Counted from the first letter of the stretch, positions 1-8,575 are shown. The stretch: DNA of 64,000 bases from Streptomyces sp. LaPpAH-108 (GCF_000373625.1 NZ_KB891993.1:248001-312000), one strand, 5' to 3'. A program made the numbers and translations. Notes: generated by a model not told the origin, from the sequence alone.

Positions 1-4
1 CCTC

Positions 5-415
5 GTGACTGAGGACCAGGACCTCAGTTCCTCGAACATCCGAATCACCTGCCAGCGCGCGAGGAACTGGTGGAGGTGCCGGAGCACCCCTCCCGCCGAC
101 CAGCTGGAGGACACCTTCCGCACGCTGGTCGCTGCGGCCTCGCACCTCTTCACACTCTTGGAGACGCGGCCCGCGTGCCAGGACACGGACACGCTGCTGC
201 GGCGCACCGCCATCACCGCCCTCGCGGAGCTACCAGATGACTCACAAGAGCGCGTGTGGCGCACCGCGTGCCTAGCCGTCGCGGTTCTCGAACTCCAGCA
301 AGCCGCAACCGCATTGGCGAGGCGCAGGGAGTGCATCCGCCAGGCGGTGGGTCCGGACCGAGGCGCTACCGGGGATTGCATCTTTCCCATCTCAGACGCC
401 CATCAACGAACCTGA
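5..415 (+). CDS. hypothetical helical protein
   Basis: Family not recognised. The up to 136-residue product looks largely alpha-helical, rich in Leu, Ala and Arg, with no signal peptide or membrane segment. The GTG at position 5 is only four bases from the window edge and the frame is open upstream, so the real start may lie outside. The next gene begins 18 bases downstream on the same strand, so the two are probably cotranscribed. Small proteins of this type often sit beside Streptomyces accessory clusters, but no function can be assigned from the sequence. Confidence 0.5.
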   Translation: MTEDQDLSSSNIRITCQRARNWWRCRSTPPADQLEDTFRTLVAAASHLFTLLETRPACQDTDTLLRRTAITALAELPDDSQERVWRTACLAVAVLELQQAATALARRRECIRQAVGPDRGATGDCIFPISDAHQRT

Positions 416-433
416 AAGAAAGGGAATTTCACA

Positions 434-892
434 ATGAATGGCATGATGTCCGTCCTGCTGGCCGGTCTGACCATCGCCGGAGTCGGCGTTCTCCGCATCG
501 CGCAGGCGGAGAGACACCAGCGGCAGCGGAACATCCTGGCGATGACCCAGATGGACCAGGAGTGGCGACGCCACCTGGAGAGCGACCCCGAATTGCTGAA
601 GCTCTGGGCCCCCGAAGGCGATGACGCTATGGGCCTCGGCCAGTACGCCCGAATCCTGAGCGCCAACCAGCTCGTCTGCGCCCTCGCCACACGCTACAAG
701 GTGGGCCTCCTGGACGCGGCCACGCTGCGCGTTCAGGCCCGCTGGTTGATGTCCCGTTCGATCGGCCGCGACTACTGGTACGAGTGCAGGGCGCTCCGCG
801 ACGACGAGGCCCGCGACCGGTTTGATCGCAGCTTCAACCGGATCTTGAACGACGAGTTCGTCCCTCGTTCGACGGCCGACACCGTTGCTTGA
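434..892 (+). CDS. DUF6082 family protein
   Basis: The 152-residue protein has one N-terminal hydrophobic segment (about residues 4-20). A cytoplasmic helical region follows with the layout I associate with DUF6082 proteins of Streptomyces: a short basic linker, an L..W block ending in LWAPE (about 55-59), an ANQ..CAL block and a central RxYW motif. A purine-rich GAAAGGGA lies a few bases upstream of the ATG. The family is abundant in Streptomyces and has no assigned biochemical role. The membrane anchor suggests a peripheral membrane protein. Naming the family is from memory of its motifs; function is unknown. Confidence 0.75.
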   Translation: MNGMMSVLLAGLTIAGVGVLRIAQAERHQRQRNILAMTQMDQEWRRHLESDPELLKLWAPEGDDAMGLGQYARILSANQLVCALATRYKVGLLDAATLRVQARWLMSRSIGRDYWYECRALRDDEARDRFDRSFNRILNDEFVPRSTADTVA

Positions 893-1054
893 GACATCCC
901 GGTTGCGGTGCTGAACACCACCTCTGATCTCCGCGCGGGGGCCACTGCCACGCGCGGGCACTCCCCCTGCCGCCGAGCGACCATCCCTACATCGGCCTCG
1001 GCGCCAGGGGTACCACCTGGCCACCCGTAGCAGACCCACCCCTGGGAGAACGCA

Positions 1055-2119
1055 ATGCTCAAGTCCGTCCGCCACCTGGAAGAGGTGGCCCGCGAGTGGA
1101 AGATCAACCGCGAGGACGTCCTGCTGATCGCGCTGAACAGCTGTGGAGCGCGCTCGCCGTTGGACAAGCCGCGCATGAGGTTCCAGCTGGCGCTCGACTC
1201 CCGGCCGGCCGACCCGTCGTACCTGATCCTCTCCCTGGGGCGCGAGGACTCGCCCTTCGAGGTCGACGAGCACGAGCTGCGACTGCACGGTGAGCGGGTC
1301 GGCTCGATCAGCGGCATCGAGGACGATGACGCCGTGCTGGGCTACTGGCGCAACGGCACGAAGATGCTCACGTTGAACTCGAACCAGCGCTCCCAGTGCA
1401 CCGGCTGCACGTTCTGCCCGAACACGCTGGAGGGGGCCTCGGACCCGGCGATCCCCGAACTCGACATGCCCGGCTACTTCGCCACGCTCGCGGCGAACTC
1501 GGGGATGGCGGATCTGTCAGGGGTGGAGACCGTGACGGTGTGCACGGGCTGCTTCCTCTACGAGCATCTGGCGCTGGAGCACCTGGAGGGCGTGCGCGCC
1601 GCCATGCGGAGCACTGACTGCGAGGGCACGCTGCACTTCCTGTCGTCGGTCCTCATCACCGCCGAGGGCTTGGACCGGGCCGCCGATGTCGGACCGTTCC
1701 ATCTGACGCTGACGGTGGAGTGCTTCACCAACAGGGCCAAGATCCTGAAGCAGTCCAAGGCCGCGCTGAGCGTCGACCAGATGGTCGAGACGCTGGGGGC
1801 GGCGAAGGAGCGGGGCATCACCACGGACTTCACCTACATCGTCGGCCTGGACCCGATCGAGGAGGCGCTGGAGAACCTGAAGCGGCTGGTACCCGTGACC
1901 ACGACGTTCCCGCGTTTCCAGACGTATCAGGCGCACAACCCGTACATGGACGTCTACCGCACGCCCGGCTCGGACACGATCGACTGGAACCTCTCGATGC
2001 GCCGCACGGTCGAGGAGCTGTTCTTGGACACCGGCCTGCGCCCGCAGTGGTGGCAGAACTACCGCTCCCCGTGGGCCTACACCTTCGGCCAGGAGCCGCT
2101 GACCGGGGCACGGATCTGA
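1055..2119 (+). CDS. radical SAM enzyme with CX2CX2C motif
   Basis: First gene of the 1-8.4 kb operon, 354 residues, ATG preceded by GGGAG. A radical SAM fold is indicated by a cysteine cluster QCTGCTFCPN (Cys115, 118, 121), a later SAM-barrel segment TVECFTNR and the IVGLDP strand near residue 268. The three cysteines read CX2CX2C, whereas classical radical SAM enzymes have CX3CX2C. A second CTGC pair follows about 50 residues later, where a GGE-type SAM-binding motif would be expected. It should bind a 4Fe-4S cluster and generate the 5'-deoxyadenosyl radical. The substrate is unknown. The stop codon overlaps the next start (TGATG), so translation is coupled. A non-classical or auxiliary cluster arrangement is possible. 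Confidence 0.75.
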   Translation: MLKSVRHLEEVAREWKINREDVLLIALNSCGARSPLDKPRMRFQLALDSRPADPSYLILSLGREDSPFEVDEHELRLHGERVGSISGIEDDDAVLGYWRNGTKMLTLNSNQRSQCTGCTFCPNTLEGASDPAIPELDMPGYFATLAANSGMADLSGVETVTVCTGCFLYEHLALEHLEGVRAAMRSTDCEGTLHFLSSVLITAEGLDRAADVGPFHLTLTVECFTNRAKILKQSKAALSVDQMVETLGAAKERGITTDFTYIVGLDPIEEALENLKRLVPVTTTFPRFQTYQAHNPYMDVYRTPGSDTIDWNLSMRRTVEELFLDTGLRPQWWQNYRSPWAYTFGQEPLTGARI

Positions 2120-3282
2120 TGGCCGGGTCAATCAACTGCACCGGCTCGGTCGTGCGGGCGGTGCGCGTGTGGCCGGTGGCGGGACAGACCGCCGGGCTGC
2201 CTGACTCGCTGCCTGATCCGATCGCCGCGGTCGCGGTGCCCCCGGCGGGGCCGTCGTGGCCGGAGCACCGGACCAGGTTCGCGGTCGAGGTGGTCGGCGA
2301 CGGGGCGTCGGGCTGGCACGCTCCCGTGGGTGAGGCCGTGGCGCGGCTCGTCGTGGACACCCTCGCCGACGGGGTGGTGGGGCACGACGCGGCGGCACCA
2401 CGCAAGCTCGCCTACCGGCCGCGAGCGAGCCGGCACCAACAGGGAGCGCACGCGCGCCAGGCCGTGTCGGCCGTCGAGCTGGCGTGCTGGGACCTTGCCT
2501 CCCGGATCTCGGGACGTACAGTGCCGGAGCTGCTGGGCGGCAGGGTGCGGGCGCACGTGCCGGTATACGCGTCCGCGCTCGGTTTGGACCCGGCCCACCC
2601 TGAGGCGGTGAAAGCGGCGGCGTGGATCTCCGAGCAGGGGTTCTGGGGTCAGAAGTGGCCGCTCACTGCGGAGTTGCTGCGTCAGGGGCCGCGGGCCGTC
2701 GCACGGGTGCTCGAGACCTTACGGGAGGCAGCGGGCGAGGGCCGGTTCATGGTCGACGGGCTCAGACGCTGTCGGCTGGACCAGGCACTCGCTCTGCTGC
2801 CGGTCCTCGCGGACCTCCGCGTCGCCTTCGCAGAGGAGCTGCTGGAGCCAGGCGGCTTCGCCTGGGCCCGGATGCGGGCGGCTGGGGCCGGGGTGCCTAT
2901 GGCGGCCGGCGAGCATGCGGTCGATGAGCACGAGCAGACTCGGCTCCTGGCCAGCGGTGCGGTGGACGTGTGGCAGACCGACCCGGGGTGGTCGGGCGGT
3001 CTGGCCCGTTCCCTGCACACCGTCGAGGTCGCCGCCGACCTGGGGATGCCGACGTTCCCGCACGGCGACCGGCTGTGGGCGGCGCTCGCGCTGGCCGGTG
3101 CGTGCTGCCGGGACAAGATCCCTGCGGTGGAGTGGCACCTGACGCTGGAGCCGCTGCGGCAGCAGGTGTTCACCGATCCGGCCGCCATCGAGGCGGGGAT
3201 GCTGCCGTCCAGGCCCGGGATCGGGATCGCCCCGACCCCGGTCACCACGTCGCCCCTTCCGGCGTGGACGGTCGGGTCATGA
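2119..3282 (+). CDS. enolase-superfamily (mandelate racemase/muconate lactonizing type) enzyme
   Basis: The 387-residue protein has the usual two-domain length. An N-terminal capping domain is followed by a TIM-barrel region with the expected catalytic ladder: QKW (Lys179), MVD (Asp213), AEE (Glu239/240), AGEH (Glu265), TDPGWSGG (Asp288) and PHGD (His315). Metal-assisted proton abstraction next to a carboxylate, giving dehydration, epimerisation or cycloisomerisation, is the family chemistry. The partner residue usually found after the metal Asp (DAN) is Gly here, so the exact reaction cannot be read off. Codon 201 is TTA (2719-2721), the rare leucine codon read by the bldA tRNA in Streptomyces, which hints at developmental control. 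It overlaps both neighbours. Confidence 0.8.
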   Translation: MAGSINCTGSVVRAVRVWPVAGQTAGLPDSLPDPIAAVAVPPAGPSWPEHRTRFAVEVVGDGASGWHAPVGEAVARLVVDTLADGVVGHDAAAPRKLAYRPRASRHQQGAHARQAVSAVELACWDLASRISGRTVPELLGGRVRAHVPVYASALGLDPAHPEAVKAAAWISEQGFWGQKWPLTAELLRQGPRAVARVLETLREAAGEGRFMVDGLRRCRLDQALALLPVLADLRVAFAEELLEPGGFAWARMRAAGAGVPMAAGEHAVDEHEQTRLLASGAVDVWQTDPGWSGGLARSLHTVEVAADLGMPTFPHGDRLWAALALAGACCRDKIPAVEWHLTLEPLRQQVFTDPAAIEAGMLPSRPGIGIAPTPVTTSPLPAWTVGS

Positions 3283-3989
3283 CCGGCTCAGTGACATGGC
3301 CCGGGGTGCGGGCGGTCTGCTTCGACCTGGGCGGCACGCTGGTGCGGCCCGAGCTGGTGGCGACGACCGGCCAGGTCGCGGAAGTGCTGGGCGTCTCCTT
3401 GGAGGACGCGCGCGCCCTGATGGGCAAGGGCGCCAAACGGCGCCCGGTCAGCCCGCAGGACCTGGCCCACGAACTCGCGGCCCACTTCGGCCACAGCGCG
3501 TTGTCCGGTCCGCTCTCCGAGGTGTTGGAGCGGGCCCGGTGCCGGGCCGAAGACCCGCAGCTCTACCCGGATGTGCCGGACACGCTGGCTGTGCTACGGG
3601 AGCGGGGCTTCGCCCTGTTCGCCCTGACCAACGCGCTCGGCTCATCGGTGCCCGAGCATGACCCGGAAGTCTTCCGCACGCTGCTGGACGGCGTCTTCTA
3701 CTCGGCGCGCACCGGCGCGATCAAGCCCGAGCGTGAAGCGTTCGCCGCCGTCGAGCGCGCCAGCGGGCTGCGGCCGGAAGAGCTGCTGCACGTCGGTGAC
3801 TCGGTGAACGCCGACGTGCGGGGAGCCTCGTCGGCCGGGTGGCAGACGGCGTGGCTGGACCGGCACCGCCCGCCCGAAGGGCTGGTGCCCGCTGCGAGCA
3901 CGCTGCGCCTGCACTCCCTCGATTCCCTTCCCCCGCTCCTGCCCGCCCGTTCGGGCAGGAGCACGATCGCACCGGAGGTGGCCGACTGA
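3279..3989 (+). CDS. HAD-superfamily phosphatase
   Basis: The 236-residue protein carries all HAD motifs: FDLGGT at residues 15-20 with Asp16 as the predicted nucleophile, ALTNALG (motif II), IKPE (motif III lysine) and VGDSVNAD (motif IV acid pair). The helical insertion after motif I is of C1-cap type. The position two after the nucleophile is Gly rather than Asp, which occurs in several HAD subfamilies but may affect phosphate ester turnover. The start overlaps the enolase stop (ATGA) and the stop overlaps the next start (TGATG). In this operon it probably removes a phosphate from an intermediate, fitting the phosphosugar-type enzyme two genes on. This role is inferred. Confidence 0.8.
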   Translation: MTGSVTWPGVRAVCFDLGGTLVRPELVATTGQVAEVLGVSLEDARALMGKGAKRRPVSPQDLAHELAAHFGHSALSGPLSEVLERARCRAEDPQLYPDVPDTLAVLRERGFALFALTNALGSSVPEHDPEVFRTLLDGVFYSARTGAIKPEREAFAAVERASGLRPEELLHVGDSVNADVRGASSAGWQTAWLDRHRPPEGLVPAASTLRLHSLDSLPPLLPARSGRSTIAPEVAD

Positions 3990-5146
3990 TGGAGCCGTCC
4001 CGTACACCCCGTTCGGCAACGCCCTCCGTCCACACCCCGCTCACGCCGTCCGTGCCGCTGTTCGATGCGAGCCAGCTTCCGCTGCGCACCTGGTGCGAGG
4101 GCAGCCGCGAGGACGCTGTCACCGGTCTGGTCGCGTTCCCCGACTTCCACAGCCACATCCCGCGTTGCCTGGCCGCAGCCCTTGACAGCGGGCGCCTGGT
4201 CGCTCTGGCGATCGGGGATGTCGACGGACTGAAGGACCACGTGGAGCGGACGAACTCCACCAACCCCGCCTCCTACGGGCACCTGGCCGGTAACGAGGTC
4301 ATGGCGACCGTGGGGGCTACGACTCGCGCCTGGTTCCACGAGCAGCCCTTCGACTCCGGGTGCGCGGCGACGTTCGGCGGGGACGAGGTCATCCTCGCGG
4401 CAGTCGTGGAAGACGCCGACCAGTTCCACCAGGCCCTCGGCACGCTGCGTGACCGGCTCGGTGCCGCGCTCCCGGTGACCGTCTCCTTCGCCCTCGCGTT
4501 CGTCGTCGCCAGCGACCTGCCGCACGAGCGGGATCGCGGCTGGAATCACCGCTTCACCAACGTGCTGCTGGCGACGGTTGACCGGACGTTGTTCACGCAC
4601 AAGGCGGCACGCCGCGCCGTCGGCAGCGACGGCGGCATCATCGCCGTCACCCGGCCGCCACAGCCTCGAGAACCTGAGGAGACGGGAACCGGCCCCTCAC
4701 CGCTCCTCCCGATGCCGGTCGGCACCGAGATCATGCGCGTCATGGCCCGCCCGGCCCGGGTCGGCGGCAGGGACTTCCTGCTGCTGCCCTGCCGCGGGCC
4801 GGTCGGCCAGCGCGGTACCCGGCTCCGCGTCACCTTCTCCACCGGCACTTCCAAGACCGTCGTCGCCTACGCGCTGCGTGGCCAGGCCGCGGTGCCGTAC
4901 ACCGCCGTCGCCACCGGTGTGACAAGAGTGCCGCTGACGGTGCAGGCGGTACGGGACCGCACGCCCCGCAGTGTGCCCCTGGACCTGGCGGCCACGCTGG
5001 AGCGGGCCGGGCTGGACTGGACGGCGGTGCCCGCCCACGAGCAGGCACAGATTCTCCAACTGATCACGGAGGCCGGAACGTCGGAGATCCGAACTGGACG
5101 GATCACCGCTGCCGTGGATGCGATCGCCGCTCGGAAGGGCCGCTGA
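3989..5146 (+). CDS. GGDEF-fold protein with unknown C-terminal domain
   Basis: The 385-residue protein has a central region that reads like a nucleotidyl-cyclase/GGDEF domain: TGLVAF (45-50), IGDVDGLKDH for the metal-binding strand (75-84), GHLAGNEVM (97-105) and GGDEV (130-134). No signal or transmembrane segment is present, and no sensor domain precedes it. About 150 C-terminal residues form a separate domain; its last 35 residues weakly recall the C-terminus of YdeI/OmdA-type proteins, which is not firm. GGDEF proteins normally make cyclic di-GMP, but one embedded and translationally coupled within a biosynthetic operon may be a regulator or a repurposed nucleotidyltransferase-like enzyme. 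Both readings are inference. Confidence 0.6.
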   Translation: MEPSRTPRSATPSVHTPLTPSVPLFDASQLPLRTWCEGSREDAVTGLVAFPDFHSHIPRCLAAALDSGRLVALAIGDVDGLKDHVERTNSTNPASYGHLAGNEVMATVGATTRAWFHEQPFDSGCAATFGGDEVILAAVVEDADQFHQALGTLRDRLGAALPVTVSFALAFVVASDLPHERDRGWNHRFTNVLLATVDRTLFTHKAARRAVGSDGGIIAVTRPPQPREPEETGTGPSPLLPMPVGTEIMRVMARPARVGGRDFLLLPCRGPVGQRGTRLRVTFSTGTSKTVVAYALRGQAAVPYTAVATGVTRVPLTVQAVRDRTPRSVPLDLAATLERAGLDWTAVPAHEQAQILQLITEAGTSEIRTGRITAAVDAIAARKGR

Positions 5147-5147
5147 A

Positions 5148-6698
5148 GTGACGGATACCGTACTGCCTCCCGGCCTCGCAGTCGCGGGGCCCGAGGGCTT
5201 CCCCGACTGGAGCCAGGCCGTCCGGCACGCGACGGACCGCGTGCCGGGCGACGCCGTCAACTCCGCCTGGCGGGCACTGAATTACCTGTGTGCCGCACAG
5301 CTCTACCTGCGCGACAACGTCCTGCCAGTCCGCGCCCTCCGAAAGGACGATGTGAAGGAGTGCCCGAGCGGACACTGGGGTGTGTGTCCTCCGGTCAACT
5401 GGATGCTCGCCCATCTCGGACCGATCACCGCCTGGCGACCGCCCGGCAGCGAAGTGCTGACCGTCCACGGTGCCGGGCACGCCGGCCCTTCCGCACTCGC
5501 CCACGCCTACCTCACCAAAACCGTCGCCCTGACCGGCAACGGCCCGAGCTGGTCGGCAGCGGAGCTGCAAGCGCTGGCCGCAGACTTCCCGCACACGCGG
5601 AGCTACGGCGGGGAGATCACCCCGCTCATCCCCGGCGTGCGCTACACCGGTGGTCAGCTCGGTCCGGCGCTCGCCGTCGCGCAAGGAATGGTCCTCGATG
5701 CCCCACACCGGCTCGTGGTGGCGCTCCTCGGCGACGGAGAGCTGGAGACCGGCGCGGCTTCGGCCGCGTGGATGGCCCGGCGCGCGCTGATCGGATCGGG
5801 CCTGCACGGCGCGGTGCTGCCCGTCGTGCTCGCCAACGGCCTGCGGATGGGCGCCCCCTCGGTGCTGGCCGGTCTCAACGAGGACGAAGTGCGCGCGTAC
5901 TTCACGGGCCTGGGGTACGAGCCGTTCCTTCACGACGGTTCCGATGTGCGCGGCTTCCGAAGGGTCCTCGCCCAGGCACTCGCCCGACTGCGCCCCCTCG
6001 GGCTCGCCGGTCCGCAGCCGGTGCTCGTCCTGACCATGCCCAAGGGGGCGACCGGGCCCGAGCAGGTCTCCGGGCACCGGATCGCCGGAACTCCTGCCGT
6101 TCACAAGACCCCGCTGAAGGACCCCCGGCACGACCGGGAGGAATTCGAGGCCCTCAAGGCATGGCTTGCGTCGTACGAGCCGTCGGAACTGTTCACCGAG
6201 GACGGCCGGCCCTGCGGGCTCGTCCGACAGGCACTCCCCCACCCGGTGCCCCGGTCCCATCCGGCGCCGCCGGTCGCACCGCTCACGGTCCGGGGCTTCG
6301 CTGAATGGCCGCTGATCAGCGCCGTGATCCGCGAGCGCGTGGCGGCGGGTGGCTTTCGGCTGTTCAGCCCGGACGAGGCCGCCTCGAACCGGCTGCACCT
6401 GGCCACCGACGGCCGTGGAACACCGCAATGGGCGAACGAGATCCTCAACGAGGAGATCTGTCACGCCTGGCTCCAGGGCTACACCGAGACCGGCCGGGAC
6501 GCACTGCTGGCCACCGTCACGCAGGCCCCAGCTGTACGGGCGCTGCTCGCCGCCCGCGGTGAAACCGCCCGGTTCCGCGTGGTCGGCTACCGCGACCCCG
6601 GCCGCCCTCTGTCCCCGACCGACCTGCTGGAGCACTGCGGCATGTCTGCCGCCCAGCTCGCCGCCCAGGCGACCTCGATACTCAAGGAGCCACGATGA
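5148..6698 (+). CDS. shortened phosphoketolase-like thiamine diphosphate enzyme
   Basis: GTG at 5148 was chosen because it directly follows the preceding stop and has GGAAGGG upstream. The 516-residue product matches the XFP phosphoketolase N-terminal half: ALNYLCAAQLYL, GHWG (75-78), GAGHAG with His111, GGQLGPALAVA, the ThDP/Mg motif GDGELETG, a KGATG loop and a later PAVHKTPL. The linker block FSPDEAASNRL and NEEICHAWLQGY correspond to the region carrying the catalytic glutamate. True phosphoketolases have about 790-830 residues; here roughly 250-300 residues of the pyrimidine-binding and C-terminal domains are missing and only a short tail remains. It could be active with altered chemistry, need a partner, or be non-catalytic. 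Confidence 0.7.
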   Translation: MTDTVLPPGLAVAGPEGFPDWSQAVRHATDRVPGDAVNSAWRALNYLCAAQLYLRDNVLPVRALRKDDVKECPSGHWGVCPPVNWMLAHLGPITAWRPPGSEVLTVHGAGHAGPSALAHAYLTKTVALTGNGPSWSAAELQALAADFPHTRSYGGEITPLIPGVRYTGGQLGPALAVAQGMVLDAPHRLVVALLGDGELETGAASAAWMARRALIGSGLHGAVLPVVLANGLRMGAPSVLAGLNEDEVRAYFTGLGYEPFLHDGSDVRGFRRVLAQALARLRPLGLAGPQPVLVLTMPKGATGPEQVSGHRIAGTPAVHKTPLKDPRHDREEFEALKAWLASYEPSELFTEDGRPCGLVRQALPHPVPRSHPAPPVAPLTVRGFAEWPLISAVIRERVAAGGFRLFSPDEAASNRLHLATDGRGTPQWANEILNEEICHAWLQGYTETGRDALLATVTQAPAVRALLAARGETARFRVVGYRDPGRPLSPTDLLEHCGMSAAQLAAQATSILKEPR

Positions 6699-7546
6699 CC
6701 ACCACCCCGGCCGTTCCCGATCCCGCGCAGCTGGCCGCGTTCGACCGCGACGGCTTCCTCATCCTGCGGGACGCTCTCACCCCCGATGACCGCGACCACG
6801 CCGCCGACGCCGCCGCGCATCTCCTGAACGGTGACCGGATGGTGTGCCGCGACCGCTCAGACGACGGCAAGGACGGCTTCCGCGGGGTCGTCGCCCTGGA
6901 CGACGCCTTCCTCCCGCTCGTCACCAACCCAGGCGTCCTGCCCACGGTCGTGGCGCTGCTCAGCCCCAACATCCACCTGATGTCGAGCAACCTGATCGCC
7001 ATGCCGTCCCTGCCGGACGAGGAGCGCACCATCCGCGTGCCCGCCCGGCACGGCTGGCACCGCGACATGTCCTCCACCCTGGCCGACCTCGGCATCGAAG
7101 GCACCCCCCGCCTCGCGATCAAGGTCGCGTACTTCCTCACCGACCCCGGACGGGATGCCGGCTTCACCATGTTCGTGCCTGGCAGCCACACCCGCACCGG
7201 GCCTGTCACCGTGCCCCCGGGCGACATCGACCCACCCGGCGCCCTCACCCCGGACATCGGCCGGTACGACGTAGTCCTCTTCGAGAACCGCACCTGGCAC
7301 GCCGGCGGCCTCAACCGCTCCGGCCACACCCGGCTGGCCGTGATGATGCAGTACGGCTACCGGTGGCTCAACGCCGTCGACGACCCCTCCCCCGCTCTGC
7401 TGGACCGCGAGGACCTCGGGGCCGTCGAACGGCAGCTCCTCGGTGCGCGGGACCGCAACCCCGACGGCTCCGTCGCCCGCGAAGGATCCGGCGGACACCC
7501 CCTGACCGACTGGTGGCAGCACCTGAACACCACCCCGGCCCGCTGA
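6695..7546 (+). CDS. PhyH-type Fe(II)/2-oxoglutarate dioxygenase
   Basis: The 283-residue protein is a phytanoyl-CoA dioxygenase family member. The iron facial triad is visible as GWHRDM (His122, Asp124) and ENRTWHAGG (His202), with the 2-oxoglutarate-binding arginine in SGHTRLA (Arg213). The usual N-terminal DGFLILRDAL is present at residues 19-28. It would hydroxylate, desaturate or halogenate-type oxidise a small substrate using oxygen and 2-oxoglutarate. The start overlaps the phosphoketolase-like stop (ATGA). As the sixth gene in the operon it is probably a late tailoring step. The substrate is not predictable. Confidence 0.85.
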   Translation: MTTTPAVPDPAQLAAFDRDGFLILRDALTPDDRDHAADAAAHLLNGDRMVCRDRSDDGKDGFRGVVALDDAFLPLVTNPGVLPTVVALLSPNIHLMSSNLIAMPSLPDEERTIRVPARHGWHRDMSSTLADLGIEGTPRLAIKVAYFLTDPGRDAGFTMFVPGSHTRTGPVTVPPGDIDPPGALTPDIGRYDVVLFENRTWHAGGLNRSGHTRLAVMMQYGYRWLNAVDDPSPALLDREDLGAVERQLLGARDRNPDGSVAREGSGGHPLTDWWQHLNTTPAR

Positions 7547-7590
7547 CCGATCTCCGACGCCCGACCGCACCACCACGAGAGACTGGAACC

Positions 7591-8397
7591 GTGACCTCCT
7601 CCCCCTACACGCCCGAAGAACTGTTCGCGTCCACCGCGCCGTACTACGCCCGCCACCGCCCCGGCTACGCCCCGGAGTTCTACGAACTCCTCACCGAGCG
7701 CTTCCACCTGGACGGCACCCAGCGCGCCCTCGACCTCGGATCCGGACCCGGCATCCTCGCCCTGGAACTCGCGCCCCTCCTCGGCAAGGTCGTCGCGGTC
7801 GACCCCGAGAAGGGAATGCTCGAAGAGGGCCGCCGCCTGGCCGCCGAGCGCGGCATCACCAACATCGACTGGCGCGAGGGCGACTCCACCACCCTCCCGA
7901 CCATGTCCATCGAACCCGTACTGCTGACCGTCATGGGCGCCGCGTACCACTGGATGGACCGCGAACAGGTCCCCCGCGACCTGGACCACATCATCGAGCC
8001 CGGCGGCGCGATCGTCCTCGCCTCCGGCGGCGCCCCCGGCGACCTCGCCCCCGCACCGTGGCGAGGGGTGGTCGACCGGGTACGTACGCGCTACCTCGGC
8101 CCCGAACGCCGGGCAGGCAAGGGCACCTACTCCCACCCCAAGGACCGCCACCAGGACGTCCTCGCCCGCAGCCCGTTCTCCCGGATCGAAATCGACCGGT
8201 GGGACCACACCCTCACCCGCACCGTCGACGAAGTCATCGGCTGGGTCTTCAGCCTCTCGTACTCGAGCCCCGCCCAACTCGGCAACAAGAAGGACGCCTT
8301 CGAGGAAGACCTGCGCAAGGCACTGCTCGACTTCGCCCCCTCCGGACGGTTCGACGAGACCATCCGCACGGAGGCCGTGATCGCGACCAGGCCCTGA
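7591..8397 (+). CDS. class I SAM-dependent methyltransferase
   Basis: The 268-residue product starts at a GTG 44 bases after the dioxygenase stop. Motif I LDLGSGPG lies at residues 47-54, followed by VVAVDPEKGML for the ribose-binding acid and a motif II region VLLTVMGAAYHWM. The C-terminal part is longer than a minimal methyltransferase and resembles the UbiE/Methyltransf_11 group. It ends the 1-8.4 kb operon and probably O-, N- or C-methylates the product. The target is unknown. A CCGGTCACAC direct repeat occurs just after the stop (around 8411 and 8430) without obvious meaning. Confidence 0.85.
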   Translation: MTSSPYTPEELFASTAPYYARHRPGYAPEFYELLTERFHLDGTQRALDLGSGPGILALELAPLLGKVVAVDPEKGMLEEGRRLAAERGITNIDWREGDSTTLPTMSIEPVLLTVMGAAYHWMDREQVPRDLDHIIEPGGAIVLASGGAPGDLAPAPWRGVVDRVRTRYLGPERRAGKGTYSHPKDRHQDVLARSPFSRIEIDRWDHTLTRTVDEVIGWVFSLSYSSPAQLGNKKDAFEEDLRKALLDFAPSGRFDETIRTEAVIATRP

Positions 8398-8575
8398 TCG
8401 AAAGCGGCCCGCCGGTCACACCACTCTCGACCGGTCACACACGAAGACGCGCAGCCCTCCTGATTCCGGCCGGAACTCCTTCTCGCCGGAGACGGGCCGG
8501 ATGCGCCAAGGCACCTGAACCGATAGGTTTTTCGAGGGAGTTACTGTTGTCAAGCTGTCAGGGAGTGAGCGCAGC

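Noticed and set aside
5103..6635. Long open frame of 510 codons on the minus strand opposite the phosphoketolase-like gene
   Set aside because: It is a GC-bias shadow: no family motif, repetitive Arg/Gly/Pro composition, and the plus strand carries a clear phosphoketolase-like protein coupled to both neighbours.
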